This document shows positions 7,772 to 15,837 of a DNA stretch of 64,000 nucleotides, piece after piece. Location: the NCBI GenBank assembly GCA_017643025.1, contig JAEPOG010000001.1, positions 496,001-560,000 on the forward strand. The letters run 5' to 3'. The position numbers and the translations under genes were made by a program. The notes under the pieces were generated by a model. That model saw nothing but the letters and a program-made list of their open reading frames with translations, did not search any database and was not told the origin of the DNA. The stretch's first letter is position 1; every line of letters begins with the position of its first letter. This DNA is from Rhizobiaceae bacterium (lineage in GTDB: Bacteria > Pseudomonadota > Alphaproteobacteria > Rhizobiales > Rhizobiaceae).

Positions 7772-9265
7772 TCAGTTCATCCGTACGGTCTCAAAACGCA
7801 GTTCGCCTGTCCGCGATGACAGCATCAGAAGCGCGTTCCTGCGACCCCGGCTCCGCAGCGAGTTGATGCGCTCCATCGCCTCACCCGGATCGGATACCGT
7901 CTCCTGCGCGATCTCGGTGATGACCTCACCGGCGACAATCCCTTTTTCCGCAGCCACGGAATTCGGATCGACTTCGGTGATGACCACCCCGCTCACGCCT
8001 TCGGAAATCTCGAACTGGGCGCGCGTCTCGTCATTCAGTTCCGCGATCGTCATGCCGAGCATCGTGGCGGTTGCAATCGCGCCCTCTTCGTCCGGCTGCG
8101 CGGAGGCGCGCGCCGAAGCGACACGTTCGCCATCTTCGAGCCTGCCGAGCGTCACGCGAACCGTCTTTTCCACGCCCTCGCGATTGATGACGATCTCAAC
8201 ATCCTTGCCGACCGGTGAGTCGGCTACGATGCGCGACAGATCGCGCGCGTCGCCGATCTCCCTGCCGTCGAAGCGCAGGATCACGTCGCCTGCGAGCAGG
8301 CTGCCATTGTCCACCGGGCCATCCTTGATGATTCCCGAGATCATTGCGCCGCGCGCCGCGCTCATGTTCCGCTGCTCCGCCATGTCGGCGGAAACGGGCT
8401 GGATGCGCACGCCGAGCCAGCCACGTCGCGTCTCGCCAAACTCGCGCAACTGGTTGACGACGCCGGTCGCAAGTTCCGACGGTATCGCGAAGCCGATGCC
8501 GATCGAACCGCCGGTCGGCGATATGATGGCCGTATTGATGCCGATCACCTCGCCATCCATGTTGAACAGCGGTCCGCCGGAATTGCCGCGGTTGATCGCC
8601 GCGTCCGTCTGGATGAAATCGTCGTAACGGCCTGAGTTGATGTTGCGGTTGCGGGCGGAAACAATGCCGACACTGACGCTGCCGCCAAGGCCGAACGGAT
8701 TGCCGATCGCCATGACCCAGTCACCGATGCGGATCGCATCCGAATCGCCGAACGGAACCGCCGTCAGCGTGTGCAGGCTCGGATCGACCTTCAACACGGC
8801 AAGGTCGGTCTCCGTATCGCGTCCGACCAGCTCGGCCTTGAGCCTTGTGCCGTCCGAGAAGATCACCTCGATCTCGTCGGCGTCGGCAATCACGTGGTTG
8901 TTGGTGACGACGACGCCCTCTTCGGCATCGATCACGAAGCCAGATCCCAGCGAGTTGACGCGGCGCGGGCCGGGCGCGTTTTCGCCCTGGCGCTGATTGA
9001 AAAAGTCGTCGAACAGGTCTTCGAAAGGCGCGCCTTCCGGCAGTTGCGGCGGCGCGACCTTGGGGCCGCTGGTGCCGACATTCTGCGACGTCGAGATATT
9101 TACCACCGCGCTGAGCAGTCCTTCAGCGAGGTCCGCAACCGAGGTCGGACCATGCGGGGCGGGTGTCACCTGCGCCTGAGCCGGCACGGACATGCCGATC
9201 ATGCCGGCTGCGACCGCCACTGCCAGCGCGCCGCGCACCGGAACGGAAAGATAGCTGGACAACAT
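7772..9265 (-). CDS. degP: Periplasmic serine protease, DegP/HtrA (Do) family
   Basis: Periplasmic quality-control protease and chaperone of 497 aa. A Sec signal peptide (about 1-32, ending VPAQAQ) is followed by a trypsin-like domain with the full triad: His about 124 (TNNHVIA), Asp about 154 (TETDLAVL) and Ser about 229 (RGNSGGPL). Two PDZ domains follow (about 270-370 and 395-490). I chose the ATG at 9265, with GGAG upstream, over the frame opening at 9301. It lies downstream of hflK-hflC-DUF2065 on the same strand, the usual rhizobial order, so membrane and envelope proteolysis genes are grouped. Confidence 0.94.
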   Translation of the reverse strand: MLSSYLSVPVRGALAVAVAAGMIGMSVPAQAQVTPAPHGPTSVADLAEGLLSAVVNISTSQNVGTSGPKVAPPQLPEGAPFEDLFDDFFNQRQGENAPGPRRVNSLGSGFVIDAEEGVVVTNNHVIADADEIEVIFSDGTRLKAELVGRDTETDLAVLKVDPSLHTLTAVPFGDSDAIRIGDWVMAIGNPFGLGGSVSVGIVSARNRNINSGRYDDFIQTDAAINRGNSGGPLFNMDGEVIGINTAIISPTGGSIGIGFAIPSELATGVVNQLREFGETRRGWLGVRIQPVSADMAEQRNMSAARGAMISGIIKDGPVDNGSLLAGDVILRFDGREIGDARDLSRIVADSPVGKDVEIVINREGVEKTVRVTLGRLEDGERVASARASAQPDEEGAIATATMLGMTIAELNDETRAQFEISEGVSGVVITEVDPNSVAAEKGIVAGEVITEIAQETVSDPGEAMERINSLRSRGRRNALLMLSSRTGELRFETVRMN

Positions 9266-9374
9266 GGAAATGCTCCGAAGTCCTCCGGGTCCGACCGACA
9301 AATACCCGGGCTGATGATGGCAACAATTAGGGCTTGTTTGCGGCCTTGGACAGCGACCGGCGATAAATCATCCG

Positions 9375-9560
9375 TTATCCCCTGACCAGCCAGACAATGC
9401 CGACGCCGGCGGCGATCGCTATCAGCCCGCCGGTCCTCAGCGTGCCTTCGGGTATCTTGATGACGTCCTCGGCAAGCCGCTTGGCGAGAGAGGGCATGCC
9501 GCCATAGACCACGCCCTCCAATACGAGGACGAGGCCCAGGGCGGCCAGAAAGTCACTCAC
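9375..9560 (-). CDS. DUF2065 small membrane protein
   Basis: A 61-aa protein with two membrane helices (about 3-21 and 42-59) separated by a short basic loop (PSLAKRLAEDV). Size, sequence and position right behind hflC match the DUF2065 (YjeT-like) family, whose role is unknown. It starts with GTG 7 bp after the hflC stop, so it probably belongs to the hflKC operon. Confidence 0.85.
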   Translation of the reverse strand: MSDFLAALGLVLVLEGVVYGGMPSLAKRLAEDVIKIPEGTLRTGGLIAIAAGVGIVWLVRG

Positions 9561-9567
9561 GCGGCTA

Positions 9568-10515
9568 CTACTCGGTAGCGCCGGTCACGCTGTTGCTGCC
9601 CTGCCCGCCGGCAGGCGTGTCTCCTGGATCGACGTTCCGTCCGGCCTGCGAGCCGAAGAAGCGGAAGAAGTCGGAGTTCGGCGACAGCAGCATCGTCGTT
9701 CCTTCCGCGTTGAGGGCCCGGCTATAGGCCGCCATCGAGCGGTAGAAATCGAAGAAGTCAGGGTCGCGCGAAAACGCTTCGGCGAAGATCGCGTTGCGCT
9801 CGGCCTCGCCCTCGCCTCGCAGGATCTCCGATTCGCGCTGTGCTGCAGCAACGATCTCGACAACCTCACGGTCGGCCCGGGCGCGGATGCGCTGTGCCGC
9901 CTCGCGGCCACGTGCACGCAGACGCTCGGCTTCGGCCAGACGTTCGGCCTTCATGCGGTCATATGTCTGCTGCGACACCTCCGCGGTGAGGTCGGTACGC
10001 CGGATGCGCACATCCGTGATGTCGAGCCCGAGCTGGTTGGCGTCGGGGCGCAACTGGTCGCGCACTTCGCGCATCATCGAGGCGCGCTCGTCAGAGAGCG
10101 CCGCCTCGAAACCGCGCAGACCGTAGACACGGCGCAGCGCCGCATCGAGACGCGTGCGCAGCCGCTGTTCGGCGAGCGGAACGCTGCCGGATACGGTCTG
10201 CCTGAACGTACGCGGGTCGGAGATGCGGTAGGCGACGAAGGCGTCCACCTCGTAGAACTTGCCGCCCGAAACCTGGACACGGATGTCGTCAAGGTCGAAG
10301 CGCAGCACGCGGTCTTCGATGATCTGGACGTTGTCCGCCTCGAGGAAGGCAAATGGCGCCTTGAAGTAGATGCCGGGTTCGGTCTTGACGTCGACGATCT
10401 CGCCGAAGCGCAGCACGATCGCCTGCTCGCGTTCGTTCACCACGAAAATCGACGAGTAGCCGAGGAAGAGAAGGACGGCGACGATGACCGCTATGATCGG
10501 AAGACGGTTGCTCAT
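9568..10515 (-). CDS. hflC: HflC, FtsH-protease modulator subunit
   Basis: Membrane-anchored SPFH/band-7 protein of 315 aa. With HflK it forms the large periplasm-facing cage around the FtsH protease and restrains it. There is one N-terminal membrane helix (about 5-25), then the SPFH domain starting at VNEREQAIVLRFGEIV, then a long charged helix (EAERLRARGREAAQRIRARA). Its ATG overlaps the hflK stop by one base (TGATG). The C-terminal tail is rich in Gly, Asn and Ser and is probably disordered. Confidence 0.95.
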   Translation of the reverse strand: MSNRLPIIAVIVAVLLFLGYSSIFVVNEREQAIVLRFGEIVDVKTEPGIYFKAPFAFLEADNVQIIEDRVLRFDLDDIRVQVSGGKFYEVDAFVAYRISDPRTFRQTVSGSVPLAEQRLRTRLDAALRRVYGLRGFEAALSDERASMMREVRDQLRPDANQLGLDITDVRIRRTDLTAEVSQQTYDRMKAERLAEAERLRARGREAAQRIRARADREVVEIVAAAQRESEILRGEGEAERNAIFAEAFSRDPDFFDFYRSMAAYSRALNAEGTTMLLSPNSDFFRFFGSQAGRNVDPGDTPAGGQGSNSVTGATE

Positions 10516-11639
10516 CAGTTGTCACCTCGCGAAAGGGTGCGCGTTGCGCCGGTCTGACCGGTGTTGCCCCGGTTGAGTTCGGGCAGCGGCAGATAGGGTA
10601 TTACGCCCGGTCCGCCGTCCTGCTCGACAATGACCTTGTTCGAGCCACGCAGTACATTTTCCATGGTCTCCAGGAACAGGCGCCGGCGCGTCACGTCGGG
10701 CGCCTTGGCGTATTCCTCGTAGACCGAGACGAAGCGCTGTGCCTCACCTTCGGCCTCCTGGACGACGCGGTTTTTGTAGGCGGCAGCCTCTTCGCGGATC
10801 TGCGCCGCCTCGCCTCGTGCCTGGCCGAGCTGCTGGTTGGAGTACTGGTTGGACTCTTCGACGAAGCGGTCCTCGTCCTGCTCGGCGCGCTGCACCTCGT
10901 CGAAGGCGTCCGCCACTTCGCGCGGCGGCGCGGCATCCTCGATCGAGATCGCGTTGATTGCGAGCCCGGCGCCGTATTCCTCGAGCGTGCCCTGCACGAT
11001 CGAGCGCACTTCTTCGGCGATGCCCTGACGGTCGTCGCGGAAGATGTCCTGTGCCGGCCGCCGGCCGACGACCTCGCGGACCGCGCTCTCGGCGATCTGG
11101 CGCACCATCTCGTCCGGGCTGGCGACGTTGAACAGATAAGCGCCGGGGTTGGCGACCTGGTAGGCCACCGAGAACTTCACGTCGACGATGTTCTGGTCGC
11201 CGGACAGCATCAGGCCGCTCGACGTAGAACCGCGCACCTCGCCGATATCGACCAGCTTTTCGGCCACGTTTGCGACTTCAACCGTCTCGACCGGCCAGAA
11301 GTGGAAGTGTAGGCCCGGTTCCGAGATTTCATCCTTCGGCTTGCCGAACCGCAGTTCGACGGCCAGCTCGTCCGGCTGCACCGTATAGATCGCCTGGAAC
11401 AGCCAAACAGCTACCAGCACCACGGCGATCAGCACGAACAGCGCCGGGCTGGCGCGTCCGCCGCCGGGCAGTGCCTGCCTCAGCCGGTCCTGGCCGCGCC
11501 TAATGATGTCTTCAAGGTCTGGCGGACCGCCCTGCGGGCCGCCGGGCCCGCGCGGTCCCTGTCCCCATGGGCCGCCACTGCCATTATTTCCGCCACCGCC
11601 GCCCCAAGGGCCGCCGCCGGTCTGATTGCTCCAGGGCAT
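10515..11639 (-). CDS. hflK: HflK, FtsH-protease modulator subunit
   Basis: Partner of HflC, 374 aa. The N-terminus is glycine/proline/asparagine-rich and cytoplasmic (about 1-45, with GGPWGGGGGNNGSGGPWGQG), as is usual for HflK. A membrane helix (about 65-85) and the SPFH domain follow (YTVQPDELAVELRFGKPKDE). The RBS AGAGGAC precedes the ATG. It is the first gene of the hflK-hflC-DUF2065 operon. Confidence 0.95.
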   Translation of the reverse strand: MPWSNQTGGGPWGGGGGNNGSGGPWGQGPRGPGGPQGGPPDLEDIIRRGQDRLRQALPGGGRASPALFVLIAVVLVAVWLFQAIYTVQPDELAVELRFGKPKDEISEPGLHFHFWPVETVEVANVAEKLVDIGEVRGSTSSGLMLSGDQNIVDVKFSVAYQVANPGAYLFNVASPDEMVRQIAESAVREVVGRRPAQDIFRDDRQGIAEEVRSIVQGTLEEYGAGLAINAISIEDAAPPREVADAFDEVQRAEQDEDRFVEESNQYSNQQLGQARGEAAQIREEAAAYKNRVVQEAEGEAQRFVSVYEEYAKAPDVTRRRLFLETMENVLRGSNKVIVEQDGGPGVIPYLPLPELNRGNTGQTGATRTLSRGDN

Positions 11640-11788
11640 GAATGTCCTCTTTTTCTGTCCGGCGCAGCCTGAGCATGCCGGAACCGCCCGATTATTGCTT
11701 CGTTATAGGTAACGGCCCCTGCGCTTTCAACTTGACGGGCCGTGAGCCCGGGCGCGCGAGCTGGCCTGGCGACGCCCACTTAGACCCC

Positions 11789-12292
11789 TCATCGCACGGA
11801 CCGGCGGCGCTCGTAAACAGTGTAGCGCGTGGGGTGGTCGTCCTTTTCGCCGGCGGGCACGCGCTCCTCATGCCCCACCTGCCACCGCTCGGGATCGATC
11901 ACGGGAAAGCTGGTGTCTCCATCTGCGGTCGCCTCGACGTGCGTGACGTGCAGCCGGTCGGCCCGGCCGAGAGCTTCCGCGTAGATCTGCCCGCCGCCGA
12001 CGACGCAGACCTCGCCGCCGCATTCGGTACCAGCAGCGAGTGCTTCGTCGAGCGAGCCGAAAACGTCCGCCCCTTCAGCCTCATACTCCGGATTTCGCGT
12101 AACCACGATATTGCGGCGCCCAGGAAGCGGACGTTTGGGAAGACCCTCCCAGGTCTTGCGCCCCATGACGATCGGCTTGCCCATGGTCAGCGCCTTGAAG
12201 CGCTTCAAGTCCGTCGACAGCCGCCACGGCAGGCCGTTGTCGCGCCCGATCACGCCGTTTTCGGCGATGGCGACGATGATGCTGATTGTCAT
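11789..12292 (-). CDS. folA: Dihydrofolate reductase
   Basis: Reduces dihydrofolate with NADPH, 167 aa. Family motifs are NGVIGRDNGLPWRLSTDLKR (the loop with the catalytic acidic region), GKPIVMGRKTWEGLP, and GGGQIYAEAL for NADPH. It lies 16 bp after thyA on the same strand. The pairing makes sense because thymidylate synthase oxidises the folate that this enzyme regenerates. Confidence 0.96.
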   Translation of the reverse strand: MTISIIVAIAENGVIGRDNGLPWRLSTDLKRFKALTMGKPIVMGRKTWEGLPKRPLPGRRNIVVTRNPEYEAEGADVFGSLDEALAAGTECGGEVCVVGGGQIYAEALGRADRLHVTHVEATADGDTSFPVIDPERWQVGHEERVPAGEKDDHPTRYTVYERRRSVR

Positions 12293-12308
12293 GGCGCGCC
12301 GGCGGTCC

Positions 12309-13202
12309 TCACACCGCCACGTCGGCGGCGATAGCGGCGTGCGGTTCGTAACCGCTGACCTCGAAATCCTCGATCCGGTAATCGTCGATGCTTGCAGCGT
12401 GCCGCGTCAGCCGCATCGTCGGCCACGGCCGCGGATCGCGCGAAAGCTGCTCCTCCGCCTGGTCGAGATGGTTGAGATAGAGATGCACGTCGCCGCCCAT
12501 CCAGACGAATTCGCCGGGCTCCAGCCCGGCCTGCTGCGCCAGCATCATCTGCAGCGCCACCGTGCCGGCGAAGTTGAACGGCACGCCCAGCAAAAGGTCC
12601 GCCGAGCGCTGGAACATCAGGCAGGAGAGCCGCCCGTCGGCGACATGGAACTGGTAGACCATGTGGCAGGGCGGCAGCGCCATGCCGTCCAGTTCGGCGA
12701 CGTTCCATGCATGGAAGATCATGCGCCGGCTCGTGGGGTTCTCGCGCAGCAGGTCGATCAAGTCGGCGATCTGGTCGTGCTCGCGCCCGTCGGGACCGAC
12801 CCAGCGCCGCCACTGCTTGCCGTAGACCGGGCCGAGTTCGCCCCAGCGCGCTGCGAACTCAGCGTCACCCAGCACGCGCTGCTCGAAATCCTTCTGGCTG
12901 ATCGCGTCGCCTGTTTCCTTACGGTAGCGGGCCAGCGGCCAGTCGGACCAGATGCGCACATTGTCCTGAAGCAGCGGCCTGATGTTGGTGCCGCCGGTCA
13001 GAAACCATAGCATCTCCTTCACCGCCGTCTTCCAGTAGACGCGCTTGGTGGTGAGGATCGGCACCTTGTGATCGCGCAGGTCGAAGCGCGCCATCGCGCC
13101 GAACAGCGACAGCGTACCGACGCCGGTGCGGTCGACGCGCTTGTCGCCGCGCTCGATCACCGCGCGCATCAGATCGAGATACTGCTCTTCGGGATGTCGC
13201 AT
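12309..13202 (-). CDS. thyA: Thymidylate synthase (ThyA)
   Basis: Methylates dUMP to dTMP using methylene-tetrahydrofolate. Active-site Cys about 179 is in LPPCHMVYQF. RTGVGTLSLFG near the N-terminus and SADLLLGVPFNFAGTVAL later are further hallmarks. At 297 aa it is a little longer than the 264-aa enterobacterial form, with extra sequence around residues 85-130 (KETGDAISQKDFEQRVLGD). First gene of a thyA-folA pair. Confidence 0.96.
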   Translation of the reverse strand: MRHPEEQYLDLMRAVIERGDKRVDRTGVGTLSLFGAMARFDLRDHKVPILTTKRVYWKTAVKEMLWFLTGGTNIRPLLQDNVRIWSDWPLARYRKETGDAISQKDFEQRVLGDAEFAARWGELGPVYGKQWRRWVGPDGREHDQIADLIDLLRENPTSRRMIFHAWNVAELDGMALPPCHMVYQFHVADGRLSCLMFQRSADLLLGVPFNFAGTVALQMMLAQQAGLEPGEFVWMGGDVHLYLNHLDQAEEQLSRDPRPWPTMRLTRHAASIDDYRIEDFEVSGYEPHAAIAADVAV

Positions 13203-13287
13203 TTACAGGCCGATTCGTTAGCTGGCCCAGCATAGCGCAGAGGGCGAGGAGACGCACCCGCCGCGGCAGTCCGGATCGTGGAAAAGC

Positions 13288-13740
13288 CTATTCCAGAACC
13301 GTCGGCCAGTTGGCCTCGCCCTTGGCAATATTGCCGGAGACATCACGCACCCACTGCGAGCGTACGCCCTTGGAATAGTTGAGATAAAGCCGCTCGTCGA
13401 CGACGCTCCACGCCTCCGGGTCGCCATGCGCCGTGTAGCCGCGCGAAACCGCCCAGGCGCAATAGCCACCGAATTGCGGCGCGTAGCGCGCAGGATCGGC
13501 CTCGAAAGCGGCACGGTTCGCCTCGCTGGCGAAACGGTAGGTGATGCCGTCATGCGAAGCAGTGATGGTCTCGTCGCCGGGCACCGCTGCCTCTTCCGTC
13601 TGGTATGCCACGACGTCGAAGCCGCCTGCCCCCACCCCGTCGATGACGCCGGTATAGACCGCAGGCTTGCCGGCTATGGCCGGGGTTACGCTCATAACGG
13701 CGACTGCCGCCAGCACGAACAGGAAATTTCTGCGTCTCAT
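13288..13740 (-). CDS. Exported YHS-domain protein
   Basis: A 150-aa protein with a Sec signal peptide (about 1-23, ending in TPAIAG). A YHS-type domain follows (about 35-110: GGFDVVAYQ ... YRFASEANRAAFEADPARYAPQFGGYCAWAVSRG). YHS domains bind metals in several settings. Here the single Cys in GGYCAWAV matches periplasmic homologues. Function unknown. It stands alone, with thyA downstream on the same strand after an 85-bp gap. Confidence 0.83.
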   Translation of the reverse strand: MRRRNFLFVLAAVAVMSVTPAIAGKPAVYTGVIDGVGAGGFDVVAYQTEEAAVPGDETITASHDGITYRFASEANRAAFEADPARYAPQFGGYCAWAVSRGYTAHGDPEAWSVVDERLYLNYSKGVRSQWVRDVSGNIAKGEANWPTVLE

Positions 13741-13836
13741 ATTGGCCCTCCGGACATAGCTGCAGCGCAGATAGCACGGACGCGGGCATGACGCCGGACA
13801 CGCTTGAACAACTCCCGGTCAAATGACCGCGAGCCC

Positions 13837-14148
13837 TCAGATTTCACGGAGTTTGTCGAGATGCTTGGCGACCAGATAGTAGAAGGTGACGCGGCTCTTC
13901 GCGTTGTCGCCCCCCATAGTCTCACACACCAGTTCGACGATCATGTCGCCCTTTGCGGCATCATCGACGCCCAGCTTCTTCTCGCACCAGCGCTCGCGCA
14001 CCCGGTCGCGCTCGCTCTTGTCGGTGCAGGCCACGAGTGCGGAGTCGCGGTTGCGCAGTGCGACACCCAGATACTTGACGATCTTGTCGACGATGTCGGC
14101 GTCGGCCAACGGGTCGTATTTGCGCACGTCCGCCAGATAGTCGGTCAT
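13837..14148 (-). CDS. DUF2853 family protein
   Basis: A 103-aa soluble, mostly helical protein starting MTDYLADVRKYDPLADADIV, the recognisable start of DUF2853. Function is unknown for the family. I chose the ATG at 14148, with GAGGGG upstream, over the frame from 14202. It is transcribed divergently from the tmRNA gene. Confidence 0.8.
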   Translation of the reverse strand: MTDYLADVRKYDPLADADIVDKIVKYLGVALRNRDSALVACTDKSERDRVRERWCEKKLGVDDAAKGDMIVELVCETMGGDNAKSRVTFYYLVAKHLDKLREI

Positions 14149-14226
14149 CGGCGCCCCTCGCTGCCGCTTCACCCTGGGAAAGCTTTGAGGAAGGCGGCGC
14201 ACAAGTCAATCGCAGGGCCGCGGGCC

Positions 14227-14255
14227 TTTCAAAGCCGCGCTTCAGGCCCTATATT
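14227..14255 (+). promoter_or_regulatory. ssrA: Predicted promoter of the tmRNA gene
   Basis: TTTCAA (14227-14232), a 17-bp spacer and TATATT (14250-14255) make a reasonable sigma70-type promoter. It would start transcription near 14262, just before the tmRNA acceptor piece. The -35 match is imperfect. Confidence 0.5.
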
Positions 14256-14261
14256 CGTTCT

Positions 14262-14582
14262 GTCGGACTTGTTCCGACTATGGCGATAAACGGCCGATGC
14301 AATAAGCCATTCGGACCCGGGGGCGGTACCCGGCGCCTCCACCAGGAACAGCCCGCGCGGGCTGCTGCTGATGGGGGCGAAATAGGATCGACGAGGGTGT
14401 AAAGATCGGACTTTTGCCCGGCATGATACCACCGTTATCGGGTCAAACTTATAGTTGCAAACGACAACTATGCTGAGGCACGTCTCGCTGCGTAAGCAGC
14501 GCGATAGTCTCGAATTAAGCCCTGCGGGTTAGCACCTTCAGGCGGGGTTCGGAGGCACCTGGCAACAGAAGCCTCCACTTCT
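14262..14582 (+). ncRNA. ssrA: Circularly permuted two-piece tmRNA (SsrA)
   Basis: Rescues stalled ribosomes and tags the unfinished protein for destruction. The gene has the permuted order of alphaproteobacteria. The acceptor piece comes first, ending in CGCCTCC (14334-14340), A, and an encoded CCA (14342-14344). A short spacer hairpin with arms AGCCCG and CGGGCT follows. The coding piece then begins with GGGGGCG (14373-14379), which pairs with CGCCTCC as the seven-pair acceptor stem (one G-T). The coding piece carries GAAATAGGATCGACGAGGG and the tag frame at 14457-14495, and ends near a GGAGGC/GCCTCC hairpin (14551-14576). Outer ends (14262 and 14582) are estimates. The spacer between the pieces should be cut out during maturation. 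Confidence 0.93.
14457..14495 (+). other. tmRNA tag reading frame (ANDNYAEARLAA)
   Basis: The resume codon GCA at 14457 opens a 12-codon frame, ANDNYAEARLAA, ending with TAA (14493-14495). The Leu-Ala-Ala end is the ClpXP degron, and the AND start is the usual SspB-binding end. This is the rhizobial form of the tag. Confidence 0.92.
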
Positions 14583-14718
14583 CGCATTTTGCCGGCGAAC
14601 CAAAGAAAAACCGCGCCGAGCCCCATTCCGCTGTGGTCTGGCGCTCCATATCCGGTTTACGGCGGCCCGAACCGGCACTAAACCAGAACAGCCGACTCGA
14701 AATCAGCGTTTGGTTCTT

Positions 14719-15276
14719 ATGGCAGACGACCATATCCGCTACGACATTCTCGCCCAGGAGGCGCTGCGCGGCGTCATGCGCAAGGTGCTGACTGAAGTGG
14801 CGCGCACCGGCCTGCCGGGCAACCACCACTTCTTCATCACCTTTGTCACCAACGCGCCGGGTGTGCGCATCTCGTCCCGTCTGCGCGAGCGTTATCCCGA
14901 CCAGATGACCATCGTCATCCAGTACCAGTACTGGGATCTCAAGGTCACGGAGACCGGCTTCGAGATCGGCCTGTCCTTCTCCGACATTCCCGAGAAGCTG
15001 GAAATACCCTTCTCCGCCGTGCGCGGCTTCTACGACCCGTCGGTCAGCTTCGAGCTCGAGTTCGATGTCAAATCGGAAGCCGAGATCGAGGACGTGCCGG
15101 TTACCGCGCTACCCAGCGTCGAGGCCGATGCCGCACCCAAGGCCACACCTGCTCGCAAGAAGGCGCCGGCCGCAGACAAGGCCGCCGCCAAACCGACGAC
15201 CGGCGACGAAGAAGAACCCGACGCGGACGGCAAGAGCGCCGAGGTCGTTTCGCTCGATTCCTTCAGGAAGAAATAG
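14719..15276 (+). CDS. sspB: SspB-type ClpXP adaptor (alphaproteobacterial form)
   Basis: A 185-aa protein that in alphaproteobacteria binds the ssrA tag and hands tagged proteins to ClpXP. The folded domain (about 1-115) has NHHFFITFVTNAPGVRISSR, YPDQMTIVIQYQYWDL and IPFSAVRGFYDPS. An Ala/Lys/Pro-rich flexible linker (about 125-165) follows, then a short conserved end, AEVVSLDSFRKK, which fits the ClpX-docking tail. It lies right after the tmRNA gene, which makes the tag itself. The ATG at 14719 lacks a strong RBS. A TTG three codons earlier is possible but less likely. Confidence 0.9.
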   Translation: MADDHIRYDILAQEALRGVMRKVLTEVARTGLPGNHHFFITFVTNAPGVRISSRLRERYPDQMTIVIQYQYWDLKVTETGFEIGLSFSDIPEKLEIPFSAVRGFYDPSVSFELEFDVKSEAEIEDVPVTALPSVEADAAPKATPARKKAPAADKAAAKPTTGDEEEPDADGKSAEVVSLDSFRKK

Positions 15277-15292
15277 GCGCGGGACAAGCGGC

Positions 15293-15487
15293 ATGGGCGA
15301 CGTCGTCAACCTGCGCCACTTCCGCAAACGAAAATCGCGCGAGGATGCCGCCCGGCGCGCCGGCGAAAACCGTACCTTGCACGGAGAGACAAAAGCCGCC
15401 GGCGCGGCGCGCAAGGCCGAAGCCGATACGGTGGTGCGCATGCTCGACGCACACAAGCGCGACAAGTCTCCGGACGAGACCGATTGA
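15293..15487 (+). CDS. DUF4169 family small protein
   Basis: A 64-aa, very basic, helical protein (MGDVVNLRHFRKRKSREDA, then VVRMLDAHKRDKSPDETD). It matches the DUF4169 family found beside sspB in rhizobia. It starts 16 bp after sspB, and its stop overlaps the TTG start of the next gene, so the three probably form one operon. Function unknown. Confidence 0.8.
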   Translation: MGDVVNLRHFRKRKSREDAARRAGENRTLHGETKAAGAARKAEADTVVRMLDAHKRDKSPDETD

Positions 15488-15714
15488 GCAGGGTGCGCAA
15501 GCGGTCGGTCACGATCGGCGGCCACAGAACCAGCTACTCCATCGAGGATGAGTTCCATACGGAACTGACGGAGCTTGCCATGAAGCGGGGCATCGCGCTC
15601 GCAGTGCTCGTAGCTGAAATCGATGCCACGCGGCCCGCCGGCACGAACCTCTCATCCGCCCTTCGGCTTTTCGTTCTCGGCTCCCTGAAATCCGGGATTG
15701 GCAGTCAAAGTTGA
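15484..15714 (+). CDS. Ribbon-helix-helix domain protein
   Basis: A 76-aa protein with a ribbon-helix-helix fold of the RHH_4 type: a basic beta strand (RVRKRSVTIGGHRTSYSIE), then helices FHTELTELAMKRGIALAVLV and SSALRLFVLGSLK. It may bind DNA, but the target is unknown. The likely start is TTG at 15484, overlapping the previous stop (TTGA). A GTG at 15493 is the alternative. Last gene of the sspB-DUF4169-RHH group. Confidence 0.78.
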   Translation: MSRVRKRSVTIGGHRTSYSIEDEFHTELTELAMKRGIALAVLVAEIDATRPAGTNLSSALRLFVLGSLKSGIGSQS

Positions 15715-15837
15715 ATCGGAACGGCAAGCGGCGAAAGCGCCCGTTACCTTTTTAATATCAACAGGTTAGTCGCACCCGGCGATTCACCATCTGAGCCAGT
15801 TGAATCAGATTGTGAACCAATCGCGCGGGCTTGCGGG

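Noticed and set aside
14229..14432. A 67-codon minus-strand frame
   Set aside because: It lies across the tmRNA gene, whose acceptor stem, CCA end and tag frame are unmistakable on the plus strand.
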